A DNA stretch of 64,000 bases. It comes from Ailanthus altissimus (Eukaryota > Streptophyta > Magnoliopsida > Sapindales > Simaroubaceae). A model generated the notes under the pieces. It was given only the letters and a program-made list of their open reading frames with translations, was not told where the DNA came from and made no database searches. The translations under genes were made by a program, and so were the position numbers. Each line of letters begins with the position of its first letter. The first letter of the stretch is position 1. The stretch is taken from positions 22,764,001 through 22,828,000 of the forward strand of contig OX327697.1 in the NCBI GenBank assembly GCA_946807835.1, written 5' to 3'. Shown here in pieces: positions 25,401 to 40,400 of this stretch.

Positions 25401-28400
25401 TTTCCTTTCTAAAGGATTTTCTACACCATAACAGACCATAATTGCACCTAGAAACTCAGATGTCTGTCTTCCTTTTTTTAAATTCTTTTTTTTTTTTTAA
25501 ATGTCTCTCTTCCTTTAAGAGCCAAGACATATAGACTGTTGTGCATCCCTTTACAAGAGTGTCTGTGAGAAGATCATACCTCTAATCTTAACCTTATGCT
25601 AAAACATCTACTATGTTAATCTCCACAATTAAGTTCTGTTGCTGATCCCTATGCTATGATCTGCACAATGTTATTAGCCGCTGATGCTAGGAGGGCCACT
25701 TAGCTATCAAACTGAAATGAATTCAACCTAAACTCATGGAACCACTTCGACAATAGCAATGCAGGCTTATGTTGTTTATTCTATTTATACTGCTTTTCAG
25801 TCTAATCCTTTGACATTTATCATTTCAGTTGCAATTGTGGAGGAAATTGAATAAGTTAGTTGATTGGCAAAGGAACATTAACCTGTTCTATGGGGTTGTT
25901 GGAAAACCCACATTTTAAACGCAAAGGGACGACCATTCAACTAACTGCTTTGATTGAACAAACTTAAAAAGTTTTCTCTGCTGGCTTAGTAGGAAGGATT
26001 GTTTAGAATTACATTTTGTGGGCTTACTGATAAAAGAAGTTTTTGGCTATTTGTATCTTTCATTGTGCTGTACTGTCAGCTCCTTTGCTTTTTTCACTCC
26101 TCACTTGATTGTCTAGTGATCTGACACTGAATATCCATTACAACTCTTGTTCTTTCTACTGCTTCAGTAATTTTCTTCTGAAGGTCAAGAACTTGCTGAA
26201 ATAATTTTGAATTGTTCAGTGAAGATTGATGCTGGTTGCAGTTGTTTGCTTTCTGAGATATTTCTTTCTTCTTACAGACCCAGAATTAGTTCTGCCTGGA
26301 CTAATTCGTCTTGTTTACTCATCTGATGAAAAAGTACAGTCTTCTGCTTGTGATGCGTGCATTGGGGTGCTCAAAAATCATAACCAAAAATTTGAAGTCA
26401 TATGTTTGCTGCTTGATTGTCTCAGGTATATTTGTTCTTTCTTTGTTGTTCCCCAATCCATTGAGTGCAATCTAGTAATATGAGACATACTTTTTCCTGA
26501 AAGTTTCTTATAACTTCCAACTTCGAACACCTGAGTTATATTTTGTTAGTATCTCAATATGCTTACTGTTGTTTCCTGCTTGCAGTAACCTTAACCAAAG
26601 TCAGGAGCTCCTGGATACTGCAAGGTTAAGGGAAGGTATGTCTCTCATTGTTTTAAAGCTAGAGTTAGCCGTATGACTGGTGTTCTCATCATTTTATTTA
26701 CTTTGTTTTCCATGTTAATTCTTCCCAATCATTGCCGCACGAGCAACTTTTCTCAGCAATTGTTTGTATAGTTTCACATTTACATGTGTAAGAATTGTTC
26801 GATCGGGCATGTAAGGTCTCAATAATCTCCATAGTACGAAAGAGCTATGAAATCTTTCAGATTTGATTCTTGCAAAATGAAAATTGATGGGTTTTCTACG
26901 AATCTTCTGCTTGTTAGCTGGGACATTATTTTTCTGCTAATGTGAAATTCGGTTATTGATGAAAGTCATTTATTGACGTGCACTTTTCTTTCAGTGCTGT
27001 GCTTTGGGATTTTGAATAAGAAGAAATGTTTTTAATCAAGTTATTAAATACAAATTTGAGAGAATAATTCTTAATCTCTATATTTCTCTCTTCAGAATTT
27101 ACAAGTATTTATAGGCTACAAATATAACCTATAAAGGAAAGAAAATAGTAAACCTAACATCAATAAGGAATCCTAATATTTACAAGATAAACAACTCTTA
27201 ATAGTTTAATATCCTAAATTAGAAAACCAATTCCATAAAGGATAAGAACTTATTTTTTCACATTACCCATTAAACTGGTTTTATAATATCTAACATTCCC
27301 AGCTTGCTTATCAAGGACTCAAAAGCTTGCTTTTGAAGATCTTTAGTGAGAATGTCTGTTAGTTGCTTCTTAGTTGGTACTAAAGGCATGCATATTAATC
27401 TTGCTTCCAATTTCTCTTCTACCTCAATATGTTTAGTCCTATCATGTTTTATGAGCTATATTGATAGCTGTCTTATTATCACAATACAACTTCATAAGAT
27501 GTTCACTTGAGATTTTTAATTTTTCAAGTAGAAGCTTCAACCATAAAAGTTCACAAATACCTTGTACTACAGCTTAAAACTTAACCTCAGCAGTGCTTCT
27601 ACCAATTACAGGTTATATTTTACTTCTCTAGGTTACCAAACTTCCTCCTATAAATGTATAATAACTTGAAGTTGATCTTCTATCACTTTCATAACTTGTC
27701 TAATTTGCATCGGTATATGCTTCAACTTACATATGACCTCATTTTTTAAATATTAAATCCTTCTCTGGAGATCTTTTCGGGTATTTAATGATTCTATTGC
27801 CATGTTTTAGATTCCCTTTATTTGGATTATGTGTAAATTGATTAACTACACTTACTGTGAAGCTTATATCTGATTTAGTGTGTGATAGATAGATCAATTT
27901 ACTTATTAATCTTTAATAACATCCTTTGTCTACCATGGTGTTGGTCTTTGTTTCAGGCATTTTGTGATTAGAATCAATAGGGGTATTAATAGGTTTACAC
28001 CCTAAGAAACCTGTTTCCTTTAGCAAATATAAAGTGTACTTTCTATGTGACACAAATATCCCCTTTTTGGACATAGCAATCTCCATACCTAAAAAATTAC
28101 CTCAAACAGCCAAAGTTTTTCATTTCAAATTTCTTAGCCAACAAAGTTTTTAGTCTTTTCTAATTCCACATCTCTTGTCAGGATAATAAGAATTTTAGTT
28201 TTCTCACCAATAGAATGTTTAGAAAAAAGTGTGATTTGTCTGACTCTCAGAATACTCGTGGTTTTGATAGAGTTAGTAAATCGATCAAACCAAGCTCTAG
28301 AGACTGTTTTAGGCCATATAAAGACATTTTCAGTTTGCCCCCGATGGCAAATTCATATAAACTTCTTCTTTTAATTCTCCATTTAAAAAAGTATTTTTTA

Positions 28401-31400
28401 CATCTAGTTGTTGCAATGATTGATCTAGGTTAGCAGCAACAGATGATAAAACTCAAAATATATTCATCTTTGTCACTGGGGTAAATGTTTCTTGGTAATC
28501 AATACCATATGTCTATGTGAACCCTTTTGCAACAAGATTTGCTTTGTATCTTTTAATTGACCCATATGCCTTATATTTAATAGTAAATACCAATTTAAAA
28601 CTCACATGTTTATTTCCTTTTGGTAAGTTTACAAGTCTTTATATGCCATTTTTTTCAAGGACTTTGGGTTGTGCCGCTTGTAAGCAGCACAACACGGTAG
28701 TGTGCCGTGATCCGGCGGCCTAGCATAGGCTCATGATGGGCCACATGTCGGCGTGAGCCCACGATGGGTTGTGCCTGCCTTGGACCATGACGGGCTCGGG
28801 ACGGCACGGCCCGTGGGCATTCCTATTTTTTATTTTTTTAAATATTTAATTTTATTTATTTTTTTTAAATATTTATAATTTTTTCTTATAAATATTTTAA
28901 TTGCAATTATAATATTTAAATAATAATAATTAAAATTAATAATTGCAATAACAATTCAAATTATATTCGATTGGAATTGTGTTATAATTATAAATTTATA
29001 ATTGAAATTACAATTCTATTAAAGATAAAAATTTATTTATATTATTTCAAATATGAAATTATTTCCTTATTGGATACAAATACAAAAATAAAATGTCAAA
29101 TTTACATCACTATAGTTACAATATATACTAATTAGGCTCACACTTATTGAACTATTTATCATTTGCAAATTCAATACTTAATTCTAATAAATTACAAATT
29201 TTTATTTCTAAATTCTATCGATCAAATCTTAAAGTTTTGAAAATCTTTGATCATGTCTTTTTGTCAATTTTGCTTTCGGTCCTTTGCATCCTCTCAATCT
29301 TTTACATACACAAAAGCTTTCAAAGTTTCTAATGCCAATCTTGATTACTTTTTGTCTAATATCCTGCTCTCTACACTAAAAGCGGAATCCAATGCTACAA
29401 TGGACACCGAAGGAGTTAGTAAATTTTGAGCCATGATGGATAACACAAGGTAAACCTTTTCGTTTGATTTCCATATTGAAAAAATATCAAATTCTCTTTT
29501 CTGTTGTGTACTCAACATATAAGAATAGTCAGTATCAATAAATTTTTTTAATTCAAAAACAATAGAAATAATAGAATTAGATAAACCTTTATTTTACCTT
29601 TTAACAAAATAGTCCAAGCAGCCTGGTCATAAATAGGCTGCTCATTTGTTTCTTCTATAACCACAATTGTTCCAAATTTATTTTCATAAAAAATAAATAA
29701 TTGCATGATAAAATTGTAAATTTGGTCAAAATTAGAAGAAAATCCAGTGTTTAATTTTTTGAGATCTTACCAATTAAAACTTTTACACTAAACTAATTGA
29801 TTATGGGATCTGTAATGGTTGCACAAATAAATAGCATAGAAATTTTCCTTTAATGCTTTTGGAATTTGATCTCCATAACAGTACATATATCAACAAATAT
29901 TTGATTATCTCTGTATTTAACAAAACATCACAATATTATATATACGAGTCTAAGCAATCGAAGATGAAGGCTAAGACATAAACTTGCTAACGTGGCATCA
30001 TTAAATACTTTCAAAAAATTCATATAGTAAAATGCAATTTTTCAATCATTATTAGTTAGTATAGATTCTTTTATTTTACACTATAATAATATGTTATATA
30101 ATTACTAAAACTCACGCAAGATTTCATCATAATATATGTAGTATTTTAACAAGTTTTTATGTCAAGTTTGAACCTTTTAATATCCAATCCACAATTATTC
30201 AACACAGCTCTAAATTCTTGTGTTTAGAAGATAATGAAGCAATATATTTTATTATTTCTCTAATTTTTTTCAATCTGAGAATTAACTATATTCAAACTAT
30301 TTTGAATAATTAAATTAAGAATGACAAAAATACCTCAAATAAAAAAAACTTGAACCAGACGCTGATATTAATTGAATTGAAAACAAATCTATAGCTGCAG
30401 TATTTGCACTTGCACTATCAAAAGTAATACTAATAAGTTTTTTAACAAATTGAAATTCTCTAAAAATATTCATTAAAGAATTAAAAATAACATTAGCTAT
30501 GTGTGAATGTTTCAACTCACGAAAAATAATAATTCTTTTTGCAAAAATAATCATTTATTAATGTAATACTACGTAACACAAATATACTCCAAATTATTGG
30601 CACCCGTTCAACAATCAGAAATAACAGCAAACACTCTTTTAATTTGTGAGATTTTATCAATTAGTTTTTCTTTAGTTTGAAGATATACAGTGAAAATATT
30701 ATTTTTAACATTATTTCTTAGAACACGAGCCTAGTTAGGTTGAATTCACCTTTTAATAAAATTTTCATACTTTTCATCTTCGGCAAATGAGAGTTTGTTC
30801 ACTAGCTGCAAAGTATTTAGCCAATCCAACTTGTTCACTAGCTGCAACGTATTTAGCCAATCCAGTACACATGCGCTGTTGATTACAATGTTTCAAAAAG
30901 ATTTCCTCTAGGAGCACTTTAGGCAATTTCAGTTTAAGTTGGCTCCTTTGGACCATGTTCGTGCAAACATGCCTAAGCATGTTAATTCAAATGTCCAGTA
31001 TTGTGAACCGTTTTGGCATCTAAAGGTTTATCACAAAACTTACAAGTAGCTTTTTTTTCAATTTTTTTAAAAACTGTATTTGTACGATTTTTTAGTGTGA
31101 AATAATTCCAAGCATCTGATGTTCGACCTTTTTTATTTTTTAATACTTTCAACATTTTCAGTTGTAGAAGCAGAATGATTATTAGAAATTTGTAATAATG
31201 ACATTGGAATTTTTTTCAAAGTTATGTAGAGTATTGAAACTTGCCATTGTATGAATAATAAATATGTGTGTTGAGAATTTATAATTGGATAAATGAAAAT
31301 TGAAAAGTAAAGAAATAATTTTAGATACTATAATTTTTAGGGATATTATCTTGAATACCCTCGAGATAAGGCATAATATCAGTAATATCCACTGCTTTGC

Positions 31401-34400
31401 GAAATGGGCAGTAATGCCCAGTCGGTAAGGAATATTCTGTGGGAGTTAATAGAATTTGTGTCAAATCGCGTGAAAAGTCTAACTTTTCCTTTCATATTTG
31501 AAAAAGCAATAAAATGATTGCGTTATCTTTGCACAACAAATGAAAATGCATAATTTTTCATAAAAAATTTGACTTTTCAATAATAAAAAATTAACTTCAT
31601 ATTCTTTAAATTATTATATATATAAGGAATAAAAAATACATAATTTTATAGAATAAATAGCAATGCATAATTTATTGAATAAACAAAAATTCAATGAATA
31701 AACAATACAATAAATAAACAATGAATAAATAAATTTGATTACACCATCAAAAACACATTCCAAACAAATTCAGCCATAAAGCTCTGATTTTTATATGCTC
31801 ATCAAACAAAATACATGCACCTAATCAAAATCAATTTCTACACACACTAGACCTAAAAACTTTTCACTACAAATCACTAAATTAAGCCACATGGTCTAAT
31901 CTTTACACGCTTATTAAACAAAACACAAACAAATAAACCAAATTCAGCCAAAATTGAAGGCTTGCTGGTGGATTATTGCCCCCTAAAATCGAAAGCTTGT
32001 TGGTGACGAGATAGAAAATCACCAGCGAAGGCTTGCTTCACATTCAAATGGCAATGGCCCCCCAAAATGGAAAGCTCGCTGGTGACGAGACAAAAAGTCA
32101 TTGCTACCAAGCAGTTCATCGATGGATTATTGCCCCTTGTTTCTTCGCCTTTGACGAAGCGCAGATTCAATATTGATATCCGGTGTTGTTGTCGTTGCTG
32201 TTGCCGTGAAGTAAGTAGCCGTTGATCTTTACATGGTTGCCGCCGTTGATCTTTACAGAATCCCCATTCCTTTGTAGGAGGCAATAGAATTTCATAAATT
32301 TTATGGCTCTTTATGGCAACCATTTCTTTTTTTTTTTTTTTTCAGAAATTTTAAAAATCAAAGAAAAGGAAAAAAATTTTGGGGGCGTGGGTTCCATTTC
32401 ATAGGCACCCACGCACGGCCCCTTTTGTGACCATTTGATCAACAGTCACAAAATTGTGGCCGTTGATCAAACGATCAATTTTAAAAAATATATAATTTTA
32501 ATAAAGTTGCTTTGCTGCAGGCAGCAGTCTTTTATTTTATTTTATTTTTTTTAAAATTAAAAAAGGTCAAGGCCCATGGAACAGCCCACTGACTATAGCA
32601 AACTTTTGTGCCATGTCGGCCCAAGCACGACGGCTTGCCTATGCCAAAACGGCCTATGTGCCACCTCTAACCTTCTTGAATACAATGTATCTCCATCTAT
32701 CGGTGATTTGTCATCGCCTGGCATAGTAGATGAAGGTGAAGAATTAAAATCTAATGAATTGATAGGATTTTGACCAATGGGATTGGGATGAGGAATAGGT
32801 AATGGAATTTCCCAACAATCTCCCTCTTCTATATTGTTCCCCTCTGAAGAAGGTTTCTAGGAAAGTAGGTTGATTTTTAAAGAAAGGAACATCTAGACTG
32901 ACAAAAAATTTCTAATGGTAGGATCATAACACTTATAACCTTTTTGAGTTGGAGAACAAAAATACATACTTTAATGCTCAGGGATCAAATTTAGACCTAT
33001 TGTGGTTGTGGATATGTACCGTTGCTAGACATCCAAAGACTTTAGGAGGAATAAATGTGAAAATCCTGATGTGTGAATAAATGTTGGAAAGAACATTTAG
33101 AGGCGTTCGGAATTGTAGAATTCTAGTTGGCATATGACTAATCAAATATGTTGTGAGGACAGCTTAACCCCAGAAAACTCCTACGAACCGTAGATGTAAA
33201 TATGATGGCTCGAGCAACTTTTAACAGTTGTCTATTTTTTTCTTTTAGCCACACTATTTTGTTTGAGGAGTATCAACACAAGGGGGCTGGTGAATAATTC
33301 CTTTCTAAAAAGTTCTCCTAAAATAGAATTGAAATATTCTTTTCTATTATCTATTCAAAGAACCTGTATTTTTTAATATAGAATTGAGTTTTGACCATGA
33401 CATTTTAATTTTTAAAGACATTTTCAGTTTTAGATTTTTCTTTACTAGATACACCTAACAGACTTTTGTGCGATCATCAATAAAGATGACCAACCACTTG
33501 ATTTCTGTAATAGTAGTTACACAGGACAACCCCTAAATGTCAATATTTTAGGGTAAAAGATTTAAATTCTTTATATAACTATAAAGGAAAATAAACACGA
33601 TAATTTTTAAACAACTAATAGGTTTCTCATTGAAATAATGAAAAATTTTATTTTTGAACAACAAAAGGAATATATTTCTTGAGGAACTAGGATGCCTTAA
33701 TGTACGGTGTCATAACATTATTTCATCTTTAACGGAAAAAGAAGTTTTCTATTTATGGCTTGAGCTTGTCCACTTGTGATGGCATCATGGTCAAAATAAT
33801 GTACTACATCAACCTTTTTAGATCTATCAATTGTCTTCCTCAGACATAGTTCCTGGAATTCATAATGAGAGGGGAAAAAATTCAGCAACATAATGTAAAT
33901 CTTTGGTAACTTTGCTAATAGACAAAAGATTGCAGGAAAGTTTTTGAATATGAAAGAACTGAATCTAATTTTAAATTTTTGAAAATCATAATTGATCCTT
34001 TTCTTGCTACAGATGATGAAGAACTATCAGCAATCTTAATTTTTAAATTACCAAGAGACGGAAGATAAGATGAAAATAATTGAGAAATACTTGTCATGTG
34101 ATTTGTTGCACTTTAATCAATGATCCAAGGTACTCGAGTGGTAGAAGATATTTAAAGCACTTAGAAAATTACTTAGCTCAGCTAAAAAGGATATAGGATT
34201 TTGAGAGGTTTGAGTTGGTTTAAGAATCTGTACAATTCCTTAATAAATAGAGGTGTTTCAACTCCCCTTTGTTTTATTGTGGATTCTATGGTTACTTAAA
34301 TTCCCCTATTGTTCTTGCCATGATTTATTGTTCTTCTAATTTTGAGGCCTCCTATGTAACTTCTACCAAGTCTCTAGAGTATTTCAGGGTTTATTGCAAT

Positions 34401-37400
34401 AGTCACATCTTATATTCCTTTTTTCATTATTCTTTTTTTTATTCCTCTGGTTATTTGCCGAGAATGCAATAAATAGAGGTGTTTCAACTCCCTTTTTTTA
34501 TTGCGGATTATATAGTTACTTGCATTCCCCTATTGTTCTCGCCATGATTTATTGTTCTTTCGATTTTGAGGCTTCCTATGTAACTTCTACCAAGTCTCTA
34601 GAGTATTTCAGGGTTTATTGCAGTAGTCACATCTTATATTCCTTATTTAATTATCCTTTTTTTAATTCCTTTGGTTATTGGCTGAGAATGCAGTTCTTAT
34701 TGTAGTACCAGTAAATGTAGAATTTTCAATAGTACTTATGGATGAATCAATTATAACATTTCTTTGACTTTCTTCTCACCTAACTTCTAAAACAACTTCA
34801 CGAATGGATGGGAGAAGTTTCTTTTCTAAGTATACAATTGTGAACATTGTCAAATTCTCAGCAAATAAATAGAGGTGTTTCAACTCCCTTTGTTTATTGC
34901 AGATTATATAGTTACTTGCATTCCCCTATTGTTCTTGCCATGATTTATTGTTCTTCCGATTTTGAGGCTTCCTATGTAACTTCTACCAAGTCTCTAGAGT
35001 ATTTCAGGGTTTATTGCAGTAGTCACATCTTATATTCCTTATTTAATTATCCTTTTTTTAATTCCTTTGTTTATTTGCTGAGAATGCAGTTCTTATTGTA
35101 GTACCAGTAAATGTAGAATTTTCAGTAGTACTTATGGATGAATCAATTATAACATTTCTTTGACTTTCTTCTCACCTAACTTCTAAAAAAACTTCACGAA
35201 TGGATGGGAGAAGTTTCTTTTCTAAGTATACAATTGTGAACATTGTCAAATTCTTTGTTTAGATCTGCTAGAAGTTCAAAGACACGATCATCTTCTAACA
35301 TCTTGTACAGGGCACTATATGTAGACATCCTTATTTAAGCTCAAAAAATAGGCCTAATTTCTATTAAAGGCTTTTTAAATAGATCTCATTCTTACAAAGG
35401 CATTTTAGGTGTTGTAAGATTTTGTTACACCAATATTGCCTTGTTTAGTTTCTCTGATCTTATTTTTAATTTCAAAAATTTGTGCATAATTCCCTATACT
35501 GGAATATCTCTGTGACAGCATCCAATAAATCCTTTGTTGTTAGTAAAAGATAAGTTTGGCCAATCTTTGACTCCATTGAGTTCACCAACCATGACATAAT
35601 CATTGGAATTCTCTGAATCCCACATTGCATATGCCAGGTCATCTTCTTCTGGTGCCTTTGTCGAGCCTGTCAAATAACCAAGTTTTCTTTTTCCTCTAAT
35701 AAACAACTTCATAGATTGCGACCATTGGAGGAAATTTTGCCCATTTAGTCCAAGACTAGTAATTTGGAAAGATGGTTTGTGAGTAGCACTATGAATTAAT
35801 TCCTGACATGGAAGTTGTTTTGATGGTATTGATAGTGACGAATCTCTAGTTGTTTCAATCTCTGGCATTCCTTGTAAATCGGTAGCTTTAACACTTAAAA
35901 ATAAAAAATAAAAAAGAGGGTTGTCCTCGGAAAATATCAAAGAGACCTTAAAAGTTTTAGAAAATTGCTAAATTACCCCTAAACTTTAGAAAATATCTAA
36001 GAAACCCCAAAAATTCTGGTAAACAATAGTGAATGACTTTGGATGGGTAGGGCTATTGAGACATTGGAGAGCAAAGGATGAAAAGCCGTAGGCTCTGATA
36101 GCTTGAAGGCAAACTTGAGAGAATAATTCTCTATCTCTATATTTCTCTTTTTAGAATTTATAAGTATTTATAGACTGCAAATATAACCTATAAAGGAAAA
36201 AAATAAACCTTACACAAATAGTGAATCCTAATATTTACAAGATAAAAACTCTTAATAGAATATTATTAATTAGAGAACCAATTCTAATTAGGATAAGAAC
36301 TTATTTCTCCACAGTTACATCCCTTTTGCTTTTAACTTGTTTTGTCATCCGCTTTGGATGAGAGCACTACTTAAGCATGCTTGTCTTTTTCTCTGCAGGA
36401 CCGAAGTTTGATAGTGATCAAATACTCAGGCTGATAACTCAGTGGTCTAAAAGTGTAAGAATGACATTAAGTTCTGTAAATGGACTGTATTTTACATTAT
36501 TTTTTACCTTGTTAAAACACTATGCACATATCAAGTAGAGATACAAGTATTGGATAGGGACTGAAGTTATCACAATACCGCTTGTAGTGAAGAATTGAAA
36601 GATGTGGTGAAGCTGCATTGACATATAGATCCATTTTCTCTATATACAACTATATGATGGCAAATTGTGGTCCATAACATTTTTGAAGATAAACAAACTG
36701 ATTAAACTCTTTGTTGCAATTTCAATATAAACTCTCTACATAATGAGAATGTTTGCTAGCTTGTTAAGAATTCAAATTATCTAGTTTTAGTTGCTTATAA
36801 TCCCTCTCTCAATCCCCTTATACACATCAATGTAGAACTTATAATGGTTTTATGACCACTTTGTTTCAACATGAGGTTATAAATGCTTTTTTTTTCTGAT
36901 GAAACAGTTTATCTGGCTGGCTTGTTATGTTTGTTGAGTATTGTGGCTAGTCAGCAGTTCAATTGTTGTGCTGTATTATCTGATGATGCAAACAATTGGT
37001 GATATAATACATACATATATATATTAGTTGCTTTCTCTTAGTTGATCAGGTAACTGAAATGGGTGAAGCTCAGATTTTACATACCAATTGTACATTACTT
37101 CTAGAGATTTCTTTTCATCATGTTGGTTGTTCTTAAATGTTATAGGTTCAAGACTGGAACTCCTTGGTTGGACCATTGATTGACAAGATGTTTGCAGAGC
37201 CATCAAATGCAATTATAGTCAGGTTTTTGAGTTATATAAGTGAACATTTAATGGAAGCAGTAGATGTAGTCCTCTGTCGTGTGCTGTTGCAGATGAGAGG
37301 ACACAGAGAGTGAGTACACTTTGTAATTCAATTTAATCAGTAATTTACTATATTGTCTTGTCCCATGTTTTTCATTTTGGATCTGGCTGTTTCTATGTTT

Positions 37401-40400
37401 AAGAATGATGTAAACAGAATTAGGGATATCTACATAATCATTGAAAAATATATTTCAGACTCCATGTATTAACCCAATAAATGTAAATTCTTTAGTTGTG
37501 TACTTCCAGATTACAATCTATGGGAATGTAGTCTAGACTTCTTATTACAATGTTCTTTATTTGTAAAATGTCAACTATAAAAGGTACAACATAAATATAT
37601 TGCTTCCTTACTGTTTCTGCATATAGTAATTCACTCCAGCCATTTTTCTCTTATCAGGATTGATGAAGGCTTCATCAAATCAGAATGTGGAACATATAAA
37701 AGTGATGAGTCTGCGAGAGTGCAGCAAACTCTGTTTGAGCACCTTTGTCCATTACTTGTAATTAGGCTGCTTCCGCTCAGATTGTTTGATGACCTGAACT
37801 CTTCTATCATGTATGGTCCACTTGTCAATGAATTAACTAGAAATGGTATGTAAATTTCTATACTTCTATTTTCTGATTATATATAGCAAGTAAACCTTCA
37901 ACCTTTCAGATTCTGTGCTTTTCCAACAATGAATTCTAAGCACAGTTGTCCTTGTCTTTGTAAGATACTGTTCTGATTATTGTTTCACCCAGTTTATCAT
38001 GCCTTTTGACCATGTTCATGGGTTAATTATGTTATTACTCCCAGTATATGAGCCAGTGTGACTGTTTGTTTAGAATCAGTGACCTGCTAGCTGATGTTGG
38101 TAGCACCGATGAATAAAATAGCTCTTTTCACCATGTTCTGAATTTTGTTTTATATGACTTTGCTTCCTGCTTTTTGTCAGAAAATGGAGATATCAACATC
38201 ATTCAGCATGAGTGTGTTGCTGCTTTTCTTCTAAACAGGTTGATCCACAAGCATAAGCTTTAGCATAGCTTCAGTAACACGAGTGATTATTGATGTTTTC
38301 CTGTATTTTCATTTCAGGGCATTTTCTAAGTTTGAATTTGAAGATGTACGAAAACTTGCTGCTGAACTATGTGGGCGCATTCATCCTCAAGTACGTAGTA
38401 ACTTTGCCTGGACTTTTTTGTTTTAAGTTCATCTTCCTTAAAATTATTTAGATTGTTCTGATTAGTGATTAGTCTCTACAGATGACGAATTTTATGTCAT
38501 GGATAAGATCTTTTTCCCTTTTTCTTTTAAATTATTAAAAACAATAGTGAGGACTATGAATGTGTAGGGCTCCTAGTCACATAATTCTGTCTTCCACAAG
38601 GGTTAAGCTGTGAACTTTTTCTTTTAAAGAGATTGCCACTTGGCTACGGAGGCTGGTAGTAACCTTGGTTATAATGGCTAGAATGCATCTTTGAAAGGTG
38701 TTTGAGTGTTTGCACCATATTGTGTGAGTAAAGCTATCAAAGAAATTTTCTCAGGCTTTACAATCTTGGAGACATTAACCTCATAGGCTAATTTCTTGGG
38801 TGTCAAGGTTTCTGTGAAGGGAAATTGGTGGGAACAATGAGATTCACTAAACAATGGAGGATATTCTCTTCATTCTCTCCCATTGTTTTAGGATCCAGGA
38901 TTTAAGCTGCTTTAGATAAACTATGTAATATTCTAGTGAGCATTTTCAAGGCCCCAGTCCTATCATCATTTGTTATTGCTACATGCCTTTTTGTGCTTTT
39001 GGGAACTGTAAATGAATTAATCCATTGACTTTAATCATGTAATTTTCTGTCACCAAACTTCCTTCTGCGCTGACAGAAATAGATAAACTACATCTTGCAT
39101 GATGACAAAATTTAAGTAATCCATTTAAAAACCACTTTGACGCATGGTTGTTGCTTTCTCATTCTCTCAGATGTGCTTAAATATTTTTAGCATGTAATTT
39201 ATTTTCATATCTGCCATCTTAACTTCTCCAGCCTTTGGACCTTGCAGGTGCTCCTTCCGATTGCTTGCTCTCAGTTAAAACATGCTGCAGGTTTAAAGGA
39301 TATTCTGAAAATGAAAGCTTGTTTATTTTCAGTCTGTACTTCTATCGTGGTAATTGTCTTTTGCCATCAGTATCAGTTTCATTGTGATCTGCATTGCAGC
39401 AGTTTTAGCTTTCTCATCTTTTACAAGTCTATGCTGTCATCTGTTCTTTTATGCTGCTGCTGATGTAAACTGCTTCTCTGGTTCTAGGTTCGAGGCAAGG
39501 ATTCAATTTCTCATCCTGCAATGCTTGGAATTAGGAAAACATTAGAGGCGGTTCTGTTATGGCCTTCTTCAGATGAGGATGAAGGTATGAACTAGTTTGC
39601 TTTTCCATTTCTGCCGAGCCTCCTGTTATCATTTTTCAAGTTTTTGGCTTGTAATTACTTTTCTTCTCAGTTTATAAAGCACAACATGGCTGCATTGATT
39701 GTTTGGCACTGATGATATGTGCTGAATTGCAATCTCCTGAATTATGCAAAGATGTACCTTCAGTGAAGAAAAACATTGTTGGCAAGAGTGGTGATCCTGG
39801 TTTGCTTCTTATCCTCAAATGAAAGATTTATATTGCTGACTAAACAGTAAAGATATGTGACCTATTTAGTTTAAAATGCAGGCAATGCAGTCTCAAAAAA
39901 CAGTGTCCTCACATATGTGATCCATCACATAATACGTGATGAGAACAAAGACATTTCTGGGTCCAAGTTGGGTTGTGAAAACTCTGCATTAGAGGGGCCA
40001 TTGCCACTCTCTTTCCGCCTTTGCATGGTTAATGTTCTCATTAGTGCTTGCCAGAAGATCTCAGACTCTGGAAAAAAGCGCTTTGCCAAGAAAGCTCTTC
40101 CACTTCTCATTCGTTCTGCCGAGGTATTTGACTTTCTAATTTAATTGATGTTTTATATATATTCAGTTCATAAATTAGTTTCTTCTTGCTTTGAGTTGCA
40201 AACATTAAAGATATTGGTTCATTTGGTCACATGAATGTCCTGCTTTGCTGTTACAAATGGTACCAACTGCAGGAGATAATTGACCAGGAGATTAGAGCAG
40301 CTTGTATCCAAGTTCTCTTCTCTTCTGTCTACCATCTGAAGTCTGCAGTCATTCCCTATTCATCCGATCTTCTCAAACTCTCTCTAAAATTTCTTGGAAA

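Larger units (their letters stand above)
27040..36318 (-). mobile_element. Ty1-copia retrotransposon in intron 13, antisense to the host gene
   Basis: The two LTRs read on the minus strand are 36313-36104 (5' LTR, TGTGGAGAA...CA) and 27262-27045 (3' LTR). They share long blocks such as gagagaataattct and aaatataacctataaagg. The flanking 5-bp target sites are GTTAT (27040-27044) and GTTAC (36314-36318), one change apart. A primer-binding site like that of tRNA-Met (minus strand TATCAGAGCC, 36100-36091) adjoins the 5' LTR. Gag, protease, integrase, reverse transcriptase and RNase H relics follow in copia order. Motifs such as VAERK and [10 protein letters not shown], mostly broken by shifts, suggest the Tork lineage. 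Many stops, so it is dead. An hAT element interrupts it. Confidence 0.85.

Noticed and set aside
31973..32323. Minus-strand frame of 116 codons
   Set aside because: It lies in the hAT element's terminal region before the BED finger, has no domain and includes repeated motifs. It is probably non-coding leader.
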